Below are positions 27,528 to 37,076 of a stretch of 64,000 bases of DNA, piece after piece. The translations under genes and the position numbers were made by a program. Every line of letters begins with the position of its first letter. Position 1 is the stretch's first letter. The DNA is from DATNPX01 sp036702975 (GTDB lineage Bacteria; Cyanobacteriota; Vampirovibrionia; Obscuribacterales; Obscuribacteraceae), in the NCBI GenBank assembly GCA_036702975.1, contig DATNPX010000054.1, positions 1 to 64,000 on the forward strand, in the 5' to 3' direction. The notes under the pieces are model-generated. The model made no database searches. It saw only the letters and a list, made by a program, of their open reading frames with translations, and was not told where the DNA came from.

Positions 27528-27529
27528 AG

Positions 27530-28699
27530 ATGTCTTCACTTGTATTGACTGGCGGAACTGTAATCACCCCGCAAGAAACGCGGTTTTGTGATGTCTTCGT
27601 TGACGAAGGCACGATCTCAGCAGTCGGTGCTGATAATGATGATTCTTCGTTGGCTGCCGATACGTTTGACGTTTCCGATTGTTACTTGACCCCAGGCCTT
27701 ATCGACCTGCAAATAAATGGTGGACCGCAGTGCAATTTTTGGGGCGACCCGACCGCTAAAGAAGTGACAGCTTTAAGTGACGACCTTTTGCAGGCTGGTG
27801 TGACAACGATCTTGCCAACTCTGATAACTGACGACATCGCTCATTTGAAGAAAAACATTGCCTTTTTGAAGTCGCTCGGTGCCGGCACCAGCTCAAATTC
27901 TCATTCAGGAAAGAATCCAAACAAAGGCGCACAGAAGTCTTTTACTAAAGAACCGTCCGGAGAGCAAAAATATTCTGGCGCAATGGTGCGCATGCCTGGC
28001 ATTCATTTGGAAGGACCGTGTTTGTCCGCACAAAAGCCTGGGGTGCATCCGCCTCAATTCATTAAGCCTCTATCCGAAGAGTTGTTGGAACAAATCATCG
28101 ATGACTCGGTGAAACTGATCACGGTGGCACCTGAGACTGATGCGACAGGCAAAGCTGTGGAGTATTTGATAGGGAAAAATATCGCAGTTTCACTCGGTCA
28201 TTCAAATGCCACATTTTCTGAGGCGCAGAAGGCGTTTGACAGTGGTGTCAAATTGGTAACGCATATTTACAATGCACTACCGGCGGTGCATCATCGTGCG
28301 CCGGGTGCAGTGATGGCGGCTCTCTTAGACGATTCCGTGACCACTGCCATTATCTGTGATGGTCTTCACGTTGCGCCCGAGGCAGTTAAGCTCGTGCTGA
28401 AGACGAAATCAAAGGATAGAGTAATTTTGGTTACCGACGCAGCCTTCATTGGCACCACAGGCGGTGGACTGGTCGGTTCCTCAATAACTCTCAATCAGGC
28501 TGTAAAGAATGTAGTGAAATGGGGTGTCGCGTCTTTTGCGCAGGCGATTCAGATGGCTACTTGGAACCCGGCTAAAGCAGTAGGTTTGCAGGGGTATGTC
28601 GGACATCTAGCCAGCGGTAAAATGGCTGACATCGTTGCTTGGGACAAAAATACGCTTGATATCAAGCACGTATTTCTTGGCGGCCGAAAAGTAGTTTGA
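27530..28699 (+). CDS. nagA: N-acetylglucosamine-6-phosphate deacetylase
   Basis: 389-residue amidohydrolase that removes acetate from GlcNAc-6-phosphate, giving GlcN-6-phosphate, in cell-wall recycling and amino-sugar use. Visible motifs: TPGLIDLQINGG, PGIHLEGPCLS (metal-binding Glu), LGHSNAT (metal His), THIYNALPAVHHR (metal His and substrate loop) and VTDAAF (catalytic Asp). Length is typical, with a low-complexity insertion near residues 118-150. It stands alone, without nagB or a PTS gene in the window. A direct repeat lies immediately upstream. Confidence 0.9.
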   Translation: MSSLVLTGGTVITPQETRFCDVFVDEGTISAVGADNDDSSLAADTFDVSDCYLTPGLIDLQINGGPQCNFWGDPTAKEVTALSDDLLQAGVTTILPTLITDDIAHLKKNIAFLKSLGAGTSSNSHSGKNPNKGAQKSFTKEPSGEQKYSGAMVRMPGIHLEGPCLSAQKPGVHPPQFIKPLSEELLEQIIDDSVKLITVAPETDATGKAVEYLIGKNIAVSLGHSNATFSEAQKAFDSGVKLVTHIYNALPAVHHRAPGAVMAALLDDSVTTAIICDGLHVAPEAVKLVLKTKSKDRVILVTDAAFIGTTGGGLVGSSITLNQAVKNVVKWGVASFAQAIQMATWNPAKAVGLQGYVGHLASGKMADIVAWDKNTLDIKHVFLGGRKVV

Positions 28700-28856
28700 G
28701 ATTTTGATTTCGTCGGTTCTATGTCGGTTCTATGTAGATAGTAGAATCGGTTGGCCAAATTCTGAGATTCTGCGCTTAATTGTTGGAATAATATTTTGGG
28801 CGACCCAGTCGCTCGACTCCGATCGCTCAACTCCCACAGCCTCCGAGGAGCATTTT

Positions 28857-30152
28857 ATGAGACGCATTAGTTTCGCATTCTCCCTGATCTTGCTGGCAGG
28901 TATGGTTAGTCCATCTGACTCTATCGCTCAAGGTATTGGCGAAATGGGAGGGGCCTATGGAGCCTCTTCGGCTGCAACCCATGGCATGATGAACTCCGGT
29001 GTAAGTGGCGCTCTAACAGGCCCGATGGGTGCAGCTACACGTTCGATCAACCAATCGACCGGCGCAGCCGGTGGTACCACTACCAACTACGCAGCATCAC
29101 CGGCTGCAGGCTCTGATGCTACACCTGCCCAAGGTAAGACCGCTGCGGCGAATAGCAAAGGCAAGAAAAATTCAAAAGGAAAGAGCAGTTCTCATGATGA
29201 GGATGCGCCGCCAACTCCGGCACAATTGGCCAAAAAGGCCGGAGAGGACTCAAATAAGGCTTATGCGGAGGCACAAGCCAAACTGAATGCGGGCGATCTG
29301 CCCAATGCTGACCGTTTGTTCCGCCAATCTTTGTATTACAGAGAGTCCATTTGGGGGGCCAAAGACCCAGCCGTGCCGAAAATTTATGAAATCCTTGGCG
29401 ATATAGCCCATAAGCGTTCAGCAACTTTGGAAGCTGAGACCTGCTATCACAAAGCTTTGACTAACTTGATTAAAGCTTACGGACCCGGCGATTACGTCAT
29501 GGTGCCTGTGCTCGATAAACTGGGTAATCTCTATCTTGAAACATTCAAATTCAGTGATGCTGTCAATGTCTACCAGCAAAGCTACGAGTTGAACAATCGT
29601 CGGCTTGGAGAGACCAACGACCAGACTGTGCAGTCTGCCATTAATTTGGCTAAGTCTTACCTGGGCGATGAGAGCTACCGACAGGCGGCCCAACTATTAC
29701 GACAATACTGGAAGCAGCTGGATAAGGGACCAGACAGCAATCTCGCTCAGCTTTCAACCGTGCTTGAGCTATATCAAACTGCGCTGCAGAAGACGAATCA
29801 GTCGGAACTTTTGCAACAAGTGCAGGCACGTTCGCAACAAGTAAAAGATTCGTTACTGGCGCAGGACAAATCAAAAGAGCAAGCACCCGCTGCATCGAGC
29901 GCTGATGCGACACCTGCTGCTGCGCCTGCAACGGCAGCTGCACCAGCAGCGGTGCCGGCGGTTTCAGCTCCGGCTCCTGCGACTCCGGCTTCAACCACCC
30001 CGGCTGCCACCGCGCCAGCCGCATCAACAGCTGCCACTAGTACTGACAAACCAGCAGTTACTCCCGCCAAGAGTGGAAGTTCTGAATCTGTGCCGGCAAA
30101 ACCGTCTGCTTCAGGAGATGCTCCCAAGACAGCAAAAGACACGCATTCATAG
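28857..30152 (+). CDS. Secreted TPR protein with Ala/Pro-rich tail
   Basis: 431 residues from ATG 28857, preceded by GAGGAG at 6 bases, which rules out the longer open frame from 28704. Signal peptide MRRISFAFSLILLAGMVSPS is followed by a Gly/Ala/Ser-rich region, a basic segment (about 95-115), and kinesin-light-chain-type TPRs (about 130-330), for example LFRQSLYYRESIWGAKDPAV. The last 100 residues are almost only Ala, Pro, Ser and Thr (TPAAAPATAAAP...), a likely extended wall- or membrane-spanning linker. The function is unknown. Confidence 0.75.
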   Translation: MRRISFAFSLILLAGMVSPSDSIAQGIGEMGGAYGASSAATHGMMNSGVSGALTGPMGAATRSINQSTGAAGGTTTNYAASPAAGSDATPAQGKTAAANSKGKKNSKGKSSSHDEDAPPTPAQLAKKAGEDSNKAYAEAQAKLNAGDLPNADRLFRQSLYYRESIWGAKDPAVPKIYEILGDIAHKRSATLEAETCYHKALTNLIKAYGPGDYVMVPVLDKLGNLYLETFKFSDAVNVYQQSYELNNRRLGETNDQTVQSAINLAKSYLGDESYRQAAQLLRQYWKQLDKGPDSNLAQLSTVLELYQTALQKTNQSELLQQVQARSQQVKDSLLAQDKSKEQAPAASSADATPAAAPATAAAPAAVPAVSAPAPATPASTTPAATAPAASTAATSTDKPAVTPAKSGSSESVPAKPSASGDAPKTAKDTHS

Positions 30153-30172
30153 GACATGTCTGCAATTCTTTT

Positions 30173-30610
30173 CTAGTTATCGTCGCCAGCCTTTAGCTGT
30201 TCAAGCCGAACTTGAGCTTCCAGGTGATTTTGTTCTGCTGCCAGCTTAAACCAGGTTATGGCGGCGTCTTTGTCGACTTTGACCACTCGTCCATTGCGGT
30301 ACATCTCGCCCAGGTTGTACTGAGCTTCCGCATTGCCATGATCGGCTGCTTTGCGATACCAATCGACGGCTTCCTCAGGGTCTTGCATTACGCCTTTGCC
30401 AAGAAGCAACATCTTGGCAAAGATCATAATCGCCTCAACATGTCTGGCTTCAGCTGCTTGCCTGTATAGGTCTGCTGCCGTGCGCACATTTTGCTTGACG
30501 CCCTCGCCCTTCTCGTACATAGATGCCAATTGAAATTGGGCTTTACTATCGCCGTTGGCGGCGCGGGTGGTCAAATCTTCCAAGCCGTCTTTTGCGGTAT
30601 CGTCTGTCAT
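30173..30610 (-). CDS. Sel1-repeat protein
   Basis: 145 residues with about three Sel1-like repeats: AQFQLASMYEKGEGVKQN, AIMIFAKMLLLGKGVMQDPE and AQYNLGEMYRNGRVVKVDKD, each followed by an A-x-x-W/L-Y/F-R/K motif. There is no signal peptide, so it is probably cytoplasmic. AGGAATC precedes the ATG. Sel1 proteins are protein-interaction adaptors. It is divergent from the cyclase-family gene. Confidence 0.8.
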   Translation of the reverse strand: MTDDTAKDGLEDLTTRAANGDSKAQFQLASMYEKGEGVKQNVRTAADLYRQAAEARHVEAIMIFAKMLLLGKGVMQDPEEAVDWYRKAADHGNAEAQYNLGEMYRNGRVVKVDKDAAITWFKLAAEQNHLEAQVRLEQLKAGDDN

Positions 30611-30747
30611 TCTGATTCCTGCTTGGCGCGTATCTATCCGTGTCTTTCACACCCTGTCTTCATAGTCGTGATTTCGACGGCTTAACTGGACTGTCAATCG
30701 GTTAAATTTAGCATGTGCAGATTTTGAAGTTTACTCGAGGTGTAACT

Positions 30748-31590
30748 GTGAAACTTAGCTTAAGTGCCAAACTTACGCTGAATTTGCTCTACTGGATCGT
30801 ATGCGCCGGTTACTGGAATTTATTGTATTGTGTTCAATCAGTTGGCGCGGCCGAACCATCTTCTAATTCGTTAAAGCTAAAGGATGCGCAAGATATTTTC
30901 AACCGCAAAGTATTTGACTTAACGCATGTACTCAAGCCTGGGCTGCCTGATTTTCACCTCGACGGGCAGACATTCAGCTACAAAAAGATATTTAGTGTCG
31001 AAAAAGACGGCTATGGCAACGGTGCTTTCAGCATGGTTGAACACTACGGAACGCATGTCGATGCTCCGAATCATTTTTTTGACGGTAAACGTTCGGTCGA
31101 TCAAATACCGGCGCAAGATCTTGTTATCCCCTGCCTGGTGATAGATGTACGAGACGAGGTCAAAAATAATCCTGACTATCAATTGACTCTTGAAAAAGTC
31201 AAACGTTTCGAGAAAGATGGCGAGATTCCCGCACATGTGGCGGTTCTGCTTCTTACCGGGTGGGATGCGCGCTGGGGCACTGCTTCTGACTATCGCAATG
31301 CTGATGCTAAAGGGGTCATGCATTTTCCAGGTTTTGGTGCTGATGCTTGCAACTATCTCGTCAAACAACGCCATGTCGCGGCAATTGGAATTGATACGTT
31401 GTCCATTGACGCTGGTTCGAGTGACGATTTCTCTTGTCACAAGATAGCTCTTGGGGCGGGACTCTACATGATGGAAAATTTGAAAGACTTAGCGTTACTG
31501 CCATCTCGAGGTGCCCTGTTATTCTGTGGTCCGCTCCGCATTGAAAATGGCACCGGAGGCCCTGCGCGAATTCTCGCCATCACTCAATAA
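30748..31590 (+). CDS. Secreted cyclase-family hydrolase (kynurenine formamidase-like)
   Basis: 280 residues from GTG 30748, which has GAGG 7 bases upstream and gives a signal peptide (MKLSLSAKLTLNLLYWIVCA); a GTG at 30715 is less likely. The mature part is a cyclase family (PF04199) enzyme: FDLTHVLKPGLPDF, then the metal-binding HYGTHVDAPNHFFDG (HxGTHxDxPxH), then GIDTLSIDAGSSDDFSCHKI. These enzymes hydrolyse amide or cyclic bonds, such as N-formylkynurenine. Export is unusual for kynurenine formamidase, so another substrate is likely. Confidence 0.82.
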   Translation: MKLSLSAKLTLNLLYWIVCAGYWNLLYCVQSVGAAEPSSNSLKLKDAQDIFNRKVFDLTHVLKPGLPDFHLDGQTFSYKKIFSVEKDGYGNGAFSMVEHYGTHVDAPNHFFDGKRSVDQIPAQDLVIPCLVIDVRDEVKNNPDYQLTLEKVKRFEKDGEIPAHVAVLLLTGWDARWGTASDYRNADAKGVMHFPGFGADACNYLVKQRHVAAIGIDTLSIDAGSSDDFSCHKIALGAGLYMMENLKDLALLPSRGALLFCGPLRIENGTGGPARILAITQ

Positions 31591-31623
31591 TCTGCAAGCC
31601 TGGTTTCTGGTATAACGAGAAGA

Positions 31624-33177
31624 ATGACGAGTAGTGGTGTGCGGGAGGCGAAATACGGCGGAATGAGACTCCAAAATTCGGCTGTATTCTTTGCATTTGT
31701 CTTGGCTTCAAACCTCGCTTCGAATCCTCATTTCTGCGCTCCTGTGCTTGCCAGTGTTACCCGCACAGCATATGAATCAGGGCTTGTTCTGGCTGAAGAA
31801 GATCATTGGCAAGCGGCAGTGAATGAGTTTACCAAAGCGATAAAAGCAAATCCGAATGATACCGATGCATATGTTCAAAGGGCGAGATGTTACTCTCGCT
31901 TGAAGAATTATTCTGCTGTGATTGACGACTGTACTGCTGCTCTTAAGCTTTCTCCGCGGAAAGCTAGAGCGTTTGGGTATCGCGGTTTGGCATATTTGTG
32001 TTTGGGGCGAATCCAGCCAGGAATTGCAGACACTGAGCAAGCAGTAGCTCTTGATCGACCTGACGAGCTAGACGTGTTGGTGCCGACCAATTATTTGAAT
32101 TTAGCGAAAGCTTTGAATATGACTCGGCACGGCGATATTGCTGCAGAGTATGCAGCCCGCGGACACAATCTCGATTTTATAAAAAAGGCGAAAGAGGCTC
32201 GTGAAATGCGGCAGTTGGATCTTGCATTCAACATGGTCGGGCAGGCGATTAAGGCAAATCCTGCCGAGACTTCTGCGTTTTATGTTCGAGGAATTCTACA
32301 CAACAATAAAGGTGAATACGATAAAGCGATCGCCGATTTTACGACTGCGATCAAACAGCAACCAGATTTGGTGCCAGCGTATTATTTTAGAGCAGATGCA
32401 TATACCCAATCAGGACAATACAAGCTGGCTTTGCACGACTATGATCGCATCATTGCCCTCAACCCCAGGCTCGTCGTCTTTAGGTTAGTGACTGAAAGTG
32501 GTCGTCTACGAGATCACTTCTTTGGAAAAGACGACGAGATCGTCAATCTGGAAGACATTCACTATTTGCGTGGCAAAGTGCGTGCCGAGGCAGGCGACAA
32601 ATTGGGGGCATTACAAGACTACGAGACGGCTCTAAAACTTGACTCTGCCGATCGTGAAGCTGCCGCACGCATTGCAGAAATTCAATCTACAACTGGTCAT
32701 AACAAAGCCGCCATCAAGAGTCTTTCATCCTCGGTGAAAGCTGGAGCTGTTGATTGGCAGACCCTGGCGTCTCGCGCACACGTCTATGAAATGCAAGGTG
32801 ACAACAAGAAGGCATTGGCGGATTATTCAAGCATCATTTCCGCAAACGCCAAGGAACCTGGGGCTTACTTCCTAAGAGCACAGTTGCTCGAAAAAACTGG
32901 CGATTTGCCTGGTGCCATAAAGGACTATTCGCAGATGATTGCCTTAAAGCCAGACGACGATGATGCCTATAAGTGCCGTGCAGATTGTCTTTTGCGCAAA
33001 GGTGACTATCAAAAAGCAGTTGAAGATTTCTCTTACCTGATTAAGCACGATCCGCAGAACAGTGCATCAATCTACGCTTCAAGAGCGATAGCCTACGAAA
33101 AATCCGGTCAGAAAGATCTTGCCGCTAAAGATCGCATTCTCGCGAGGGAGAAGGCGTTACGAGCTTCCGGTCATTGA
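31624..33177 (+). CDS. Secreted TPR-repeat protein
   Basis: 517 residues. A signal-like hydrophobic segment (NSAVFFAFVLASNLASN) lies near residues 17-35; an in-frame ATG at 31663 would give a more normal signal peptide, but the ribosome-binding evidence does not decide. About ten TPRs follow, for example AVNEFTKAIKANPNDTDAYV, AIADFTTAIKQQPDLVPAYY and AIKDYSQMIALKPDDDDAYK. The 3' end overlaps the convergent sensor-kinase gene by 53 bases. It resembles the TPR protein at 15178-16629. Confidence 0.75.
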   Translation: MTSSGVREAKYGGMRLQNSAVFFAFVLASNLASNPHFCAPVLASVTRTAYESGLVLAEEDHWQAAVNEFTKAIKANPNDTDAYVQRARCYSRLKNYSAVIDDCTAALKLSPRKARAFGYRGLAYLCLGRIQPGIADTEQAVALDRPDELDVLVPTNYLNLAKALNMTRHGDIAAEYAARGHNLDFIKKAKEAREMRQLDLAFNMVGQAIKANPAETSAFYVRGILHNNKGEYDKAIADFTTAIKQQPDLVPAYYFRADAYTQSGQYKLALHDYDRIIALNPRLVVFRLVTESGRLRDHFFGKDDEIVNLEDIHYLRGKVRAEAGDKLGALQDYETALKLDSADREAAARIAEIQSTTGHNKAAIKSLSSSVKAGAVDWQTLASRAHVYEMQGDNKKALADYSSIISANAKEPGAYFLRAQLLEKTGDLPGAIKDYSQMIALKPDDDDAYKCRADCLLRKGDYQKAVEDFSYLIKHDPQNSASIYASRAIAYEKSGQKDLAAKDRILAREKALRASGH

Positions 33178-34585
33178 TAGCGTTGCTGCTGCTCTCGCGT
33201 AAATCAAGCGTGACCTCTGCATCCTGCTTGGGCAGAATTACCGTGACCTTGCAACCCTTTCCAGCAGCGCCGTCGCCTATTAGTACGTTCGCGCTATGCC
33301 GGTCCGCTATCTCTTTAACGATGGCAAGACCCAATCCGCTACCTTCTCCGGGCGTACCGAGAACGCGATAAAAGCGTCTGAATACTCTGGTCCTCTCCTC
33401 CTCAGGGATGCCCGGTCCGGTATCTTCCACGCAGAACTTGACTTTGTCTGCGCATTCTACAGTTACTTTTATCTCGCCATGGCTGGGAGTGTAGATGATT
33501 GCGTTGTGGAGAATGTTGTCTACCAGCTCCCTAATGCTGTCTACCTCACCAAGAATTGTGGCAGGAGAGTCACTCGGAATGAATTCCAAGTTGATGTTTT
33601 TTTCAATCGCTCTTTCTACGATGTCCGCTACTGCTTCACTGGTCAATTCACTTAAATCCAGCACGACATTACTGGCTTCATCAGGCAATTTGCGTTCTTC
33701 TCTTGCAAGAGACAGTAGTCTATTCACAAGCTGAGTCATCCGGTCGACACCGTTATTCAATTGGGCAAAGATCTCATCTAGTTTCTTGTCGTGAGACATA
33801 CGTGCGCCAATGCTGACGTATGTTTTGAGTCCGGTTAGTGGTGTGCGCAGTTGATGGGCGGCGTTCGAAGCGAACTCTTTCTGCGCATCCAGGTGCTCGC
33901 GCAATTGATCGAGCAGCTGGTTGTTTGCTCGCAAGAGCGACTGAATTTCATCAGGCGAATTCGTTAGCACGAGGGGACGCAAGTCGGCCGGGCTTCGATG
34001 AGACATGGCTTTCTCGATTTCTGCCAGTGGTGCAAGACCTCGGTGAACGCCTATTAAGACTGCCACAGCACCGCCTGCGACGACGAGAAACTGCAGCCAA
34101 ATCTGATTGAACAAAACCTGGTTGACGGAATCGCGTCTGGCATTGACAGTTTCTGCCACTTCAACGATGACTTGGCCTCGGCTGGGCAGTGTATAAGGCA
34201 GCGATATGATTCGAACTTTGGTAGCTTCCCTGGTGCCATCCTCGAAGTTTGGCTTGTCATCTTTAGTCTGCTTAATGGTTGGCACTAATTTGTCGCCAAC
34301 CAGGTAATTGCCGTTAGCATCAGAGATTTTGTACCAGAATTTATCCTTGTCGTTGTGGCGGAACGGTACTTGAGCGCGGTCTGGAAAGTCGAGAGTTATC
34401 TGATTTCCGCTGTCGCTAATTCTGGCAGCCAATGACTCTGCCGTGTTATGCAGCATTGAGTCGTAAATTAGCTGTGAGCGTTTAGCGGCCATCGAATGCG
34501 ATGCCCACAGTTTCAGTACGGACAAAATAAACAGCGGGATTAACAGCCAGAGCAATAGCTGCGTCTTTATCGAACTAGCTCTCAT
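33125..34585 (-). CDS. Sensor histidine kinase
   Basis: 486 residues from ATG 34585, which overlaps the response-regulator stop as ATGA. Layout: TM1 about 8-28, an extracytoplasmic 2CSK/TctE-like sensor domain, TM2 about 160-181, a linker, the H box FASNAAHQLRTPL (H244), the N box LVDNILHNAIIYTP, then G boxes VEDTGPGIPEEE and GEGSGLGLAIV. It resembles QseC/TctE-type kinases, which sense cations, organic acids or antimicrobial stress. It phosphorylates the regulator encoded upstream. The 3' end runs 53 bases antisense into the convergent TPR gene. Confidence 0.9.
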   Translation of the reverse strand: MRASSIKTQLLLWLLIPLFILSVLKLWASHSMAAKRSQLIYDSMLHNTAESLAARISDSGNQITLDFPDRAQVPFRHNDKDKFWYKISDANGNYLVGDKLVPTIKQTKDDKPNFEDGTREATKVRIISLPYTLPSRGQVIVEVAETVNARRDSVNQVLFNQIWLQFLVVAGGAVAVLIGVHRGLAPLAEIEKAMSHRSPADLRPLVLTNSPDEIQSLLRANNQLLDQLREHLDAQKEFASNAAHQLRTPLTGLKTYVSIGARMSHDKKLDEIFAQLNNGVDRMTQLVNRLLSLAREERKLPDEASNVVLDLSELTSEAVADIVERAIEKNINLEFIPSDSPATILGEVDSIRELVDNILHNAIIYTPSHGEIKVTVECADKVKFCVEDTGPGIPEEERTRVFRRFYRVLGTPGEGSGLGLAIVKEIADRHSANVLIGDGAAGKGCKVTVILPKQDAEVTLDLRESSSNAINDRKLVTPSPSRECDL

Positions 34586-35247
34586 GACCTGTCCAGAACG
34601 TAACCCAGACCCCTGATGGTCTTTATAGAACATTGTGACCGATCGAGCTTCTTTCGTAAACGATGGATCAAAATGTCCAATGCATTGTAGGTTGGTTCCA
34701 GGTCGATATTAGCTAGTTCGTCCAGAATCATTTCTTTCTTCACCAGTCGCCCAGCTCTTTTCAGGAGAATCTCGAGCACGGTAATTTCGCGAGCGGACAG
34801 TTCCACATTGCTGTTATTCATCGTGATTGTGCGATTAATGGTATCAAAGCAGAGATCACCGTGCACTATCTCAGTCATGTTTCCCCAATGCTCTTTGCGC
34901 AACAGCGCGCGGATGCGCGCTTCGAGCTCAGGTAGTTCGAACGGTTTCGTCAAATAATCGTTTGCGCCGGCATCCAAACCCGCTACACGATTGCTCAAGC
35001 CCGAACGAGCAGAAAGGATTAGCACCGGTGTGGCGATGCGTTTCTTTCTCAACGTGGACAATACATCGATTCCATCCATTCCCGGTAAGTTCAAGTCCAA
35101 GATGACAAGGTCAAAACTGTTCGCTGACAACATGTCTACGGCGATACTACCATCTGCCGTATGGTCGATCGTATAGCCTGCATCCTGCAGGGCCATGCGC
35201 AATCCGTTAGAGAGAAATGCATCGTCTTCGACTAGTAAGATTTTCAA
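34582..35247 (-). CDS. OmpR-family response regulator
   Basis: 221 residues from TTG 35247, giving MKILLVEDDAF as in homologues; an upstream TTG at 35310 is open. The receiver domain has acidic E7/D8/D9, phosphoacceptor D51 (LVILDLNLPGMDG), a conserved Ser (ILSARS) and Lys (YLTKPF). The winged-helix DNA-binding domain follows (ELSAREITVLEILLKRAGRL, then DILIHRLRKKLD). It is the first gene of the two-gene operon with the kinase. Targets are unknown; autoregulation is common in the family. Confidence 0.92.
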   Translation of the reverse strand: MKILLVEDDAFLSNGLRMALQDAGYTIDHTADGSIAVDMLSANSFDLVILDLNLPGMDGIDVLSTLRKKRIATPVLILSARSGLSNRVAGLDAGANDYLTKPFELPELEARIRALLRKEHWGNMTEIVHGDLCFDTINRTITMNNSNVELSAREITVLEILLKRAGRLVKKEMILDELANIDLEPTYNALDILIHRLRKKLDRSQCSIKTIRGLGYVLDRS

Positions 35248-35558
35248 ACTGTGACTCGCTGCAAACGTGTGCCTTGCAACACCGAACCGTACCGACTTGC
35301 ATCTTAACAAACAAAGCTCATCAATGGCCTGTTTGAAAGCAACGTGAAAGGATGCTCAGGCTTATTCAGGCTTATCTAGTGTGCTTCTTATCATCAACAA
35401 TCACTGTGAACTTTGAGTGAGGGTTAAGTGAAATTAGCTCTTTTGAGTCTGCCGTGGCGTAGAATGGCTGCCACAGATCTCAAGCCCAGCTTGCAAGAGT
35501 GCTGGCAGGCTTTGACGCCTTCATTCTCTTCTCTAATTTACTAAAACGGTTAATACAA

Positions 35559-36614
35559 ATGTCCCGAAAACTCTCCTTTTTGTCGTTGTCTTTGGCTCTG
35601 GTTGCTGCGTTCAGCACGCAGGTTGGTCTCGCCGCTCCGTCCGGCGACCTCTCTTGTGATATCGGAAAAGAGCTCAATCTGCCTGTCACTGAATGGCTGG
35701 ACAAAACCCAAGAGACGAAGGGAATCGTCATCGCCGTGCACGGACTCACTCTTTATGCCGGGGCATTCGAGCCGATAGCTACGAAGTTAGCCTCACGCGG
35801 CTTTCATGTCTATGCGCTTGATATGCGGGGATTCGGGCGCTGGATGAGCGAAGGGAAGAACTTTGGTGGTGACAATCGGATACACATCGGTCAGAGCCAG
35901 TCTGATCTGATTAGTCTTGTCGAGCGGGTTCGCAAAGACAACCCAACGAAGAAGGTATTTTTTCTCGGAGAAAGCCAGGGCGCAAATCTTGCTCTCTGGG
36001 TTATTGAGAATCATCCTGAATTAACTGATGGTGCCATCATCGCTTCACCGTGTTTTCGCACACGCGTTCATCCATCGCCACGCTGGCTAATCGATGGCGT
36101 CAAAGAGTTGGTAATGTTCGATAAACCGTTGAATCTGACACCATATACGCGGCCTTATTTGACGAACGATCCTGTGTTGACGGAGAAGTGTGACAACGAT
36201 CCCCTGGTCAATCGGAAGATGACACCGGACGAACTGGTAAAGTGTCTGATCGAAAACAAGCATGCGATCAAAGAAGCAGGCACAATTCCAGCCGACTATC
36301 CGATTTTGATGCTTGCCGGTACCAAAGATGGTGTCTTCAAATCAACTGGTTTGCCTAAAGAGATCAAAAAATTTGGTGACTACAAGGAGATCTCTTTGAC
36401 CATGCTCGAAGGCAAGGGACACTTGTTGATCGAGCATCAGCCAGTCGACGCCAAGATCGGGGCGCTGGTGGACAGTTGGCTTGATAAGCAGATGTCACTG
36501 CCAAGAATTGGCCGTCCTGCGTTGAATATGGAAGCGTCGACCACACCGCCGGCAGACAAAAAGAAGAAGTCGTCGTCTGACGAAGTTCGCCAGACCGCTG
36601 AGGCCACACACTAA
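35559..36614 (+). CDS. Secreted S33-type alpha/beta hydrolase (paralogue 1)
   Basis: 351 residues from ATG 35559, giving the signal peptide MSRKLSFLSLSLALVAAFST; the frame is open from 35499. It is a monoacylglycerol-lipase/serine aminopeptidase S33 type: VIAVHGLTLYAGAFEP, ALDMRGFGRW, nucleophile FFLGESQGAN (S139), an acid in LMLAGTKDGV and H in EGKGHLLIE. The tail is Lys/Ser-rich. It shares the plan LP-x-E/Y-W...DMRG-x-GRW...GES-x-G with the genes at 39171 and 47943, but has Gln after the nucleophile where the others have Ala. Confidence 0.8.
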   Translation: MSRKLSFLSLSLALVAAFSTQVGLAAPSGDLSCDIGKELNLPVTEWLDKTQETKGIVIAVHGLTLYAGAFEPIATKLASRGFHVYALDMRGFGRWMSEGKNFGGDNRIHIGQSQSDLISLVERVRKDNPTKKVFFLGESQGANLALWVIENHPELTDGAIIASPCFRTRVHPSPRWLIDGVKELVMFDKPLNLTPYTRPYLTNDPVLTEKCDNDPLVNRKMTPDELVKCLIENKHAIKEAGTIPADYPILMLAGTKDGVFKSTGLPKEIKKFGDYKEISLTMLEGKGHLLIEHQPVDAKIGALVDSWLDKQMSLPRIGRPALNMEASTTPPADKKKKSSSDEVRQTAEATH

Positions 36615-37076
36615 GCAGAACACATACATATGAGTGATCAGTGAGAAGTCTTCTGCTATTCGCCCGCAGTTGCTTTCTTTGTTGCAGTCAGCTGGACACT
36701 TTTATTCATGCATTGCATAGGTAAAATGAGGCGATTTGATATGCTTTTGCTATCCAATGCGAATTAATGAAACCTAAGCTCCACTATCGATTTGCAATGT
36801 CGAATGAGCTATCTCGTATAGCAAAATTATGCGTTAAACCATCTCGATAACATATCTAGAATGCCGGCTAGGTGTTATCTTGACACGCTCTTTTGCGAAT
36901 AGTATAAACATCAATAGTGATAAAACAAAAAGGGGCACGCACCACTTCGTTGTATATGCAACGGTGATGAAGATTGCGCTGTATTCCCGGCCAGCAAGGG
37001 CAACTGACACGGACAGTTGCGCTGCTCCCGAGCGTCTTCGTAATGGCCGCCGGATTGTTGCCTACAAGGAGACACC
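36615..37076. other. Intergenic region with long leader of the TPR gene
   Basis: About 460 bases with no open frame of interest. It holds the strong promoter at 36880-36908; the predicted transcript would have a leader of about 160 nt before ATG 37077. Nothing resembling a known riboswitch was recognised in the leader. Confidence 0.5.
36880..36908 (+). promoter_or_regulatory. Sigma-70-type promoter
   Basis: TTGACA (36880-36885) and TATAAA (36903-36908) are separated by exactly 17 bases. This is the best consensus promoter in the window. It should drive the small TPR gene at 37077. Confidence 0.75.

Noticed and set aside
29798..30157. 119-codon Ala-rich antisense frame
   Set aside because: By-product of the Ala/Pro/Thr low-complexity tail on the plus strand.
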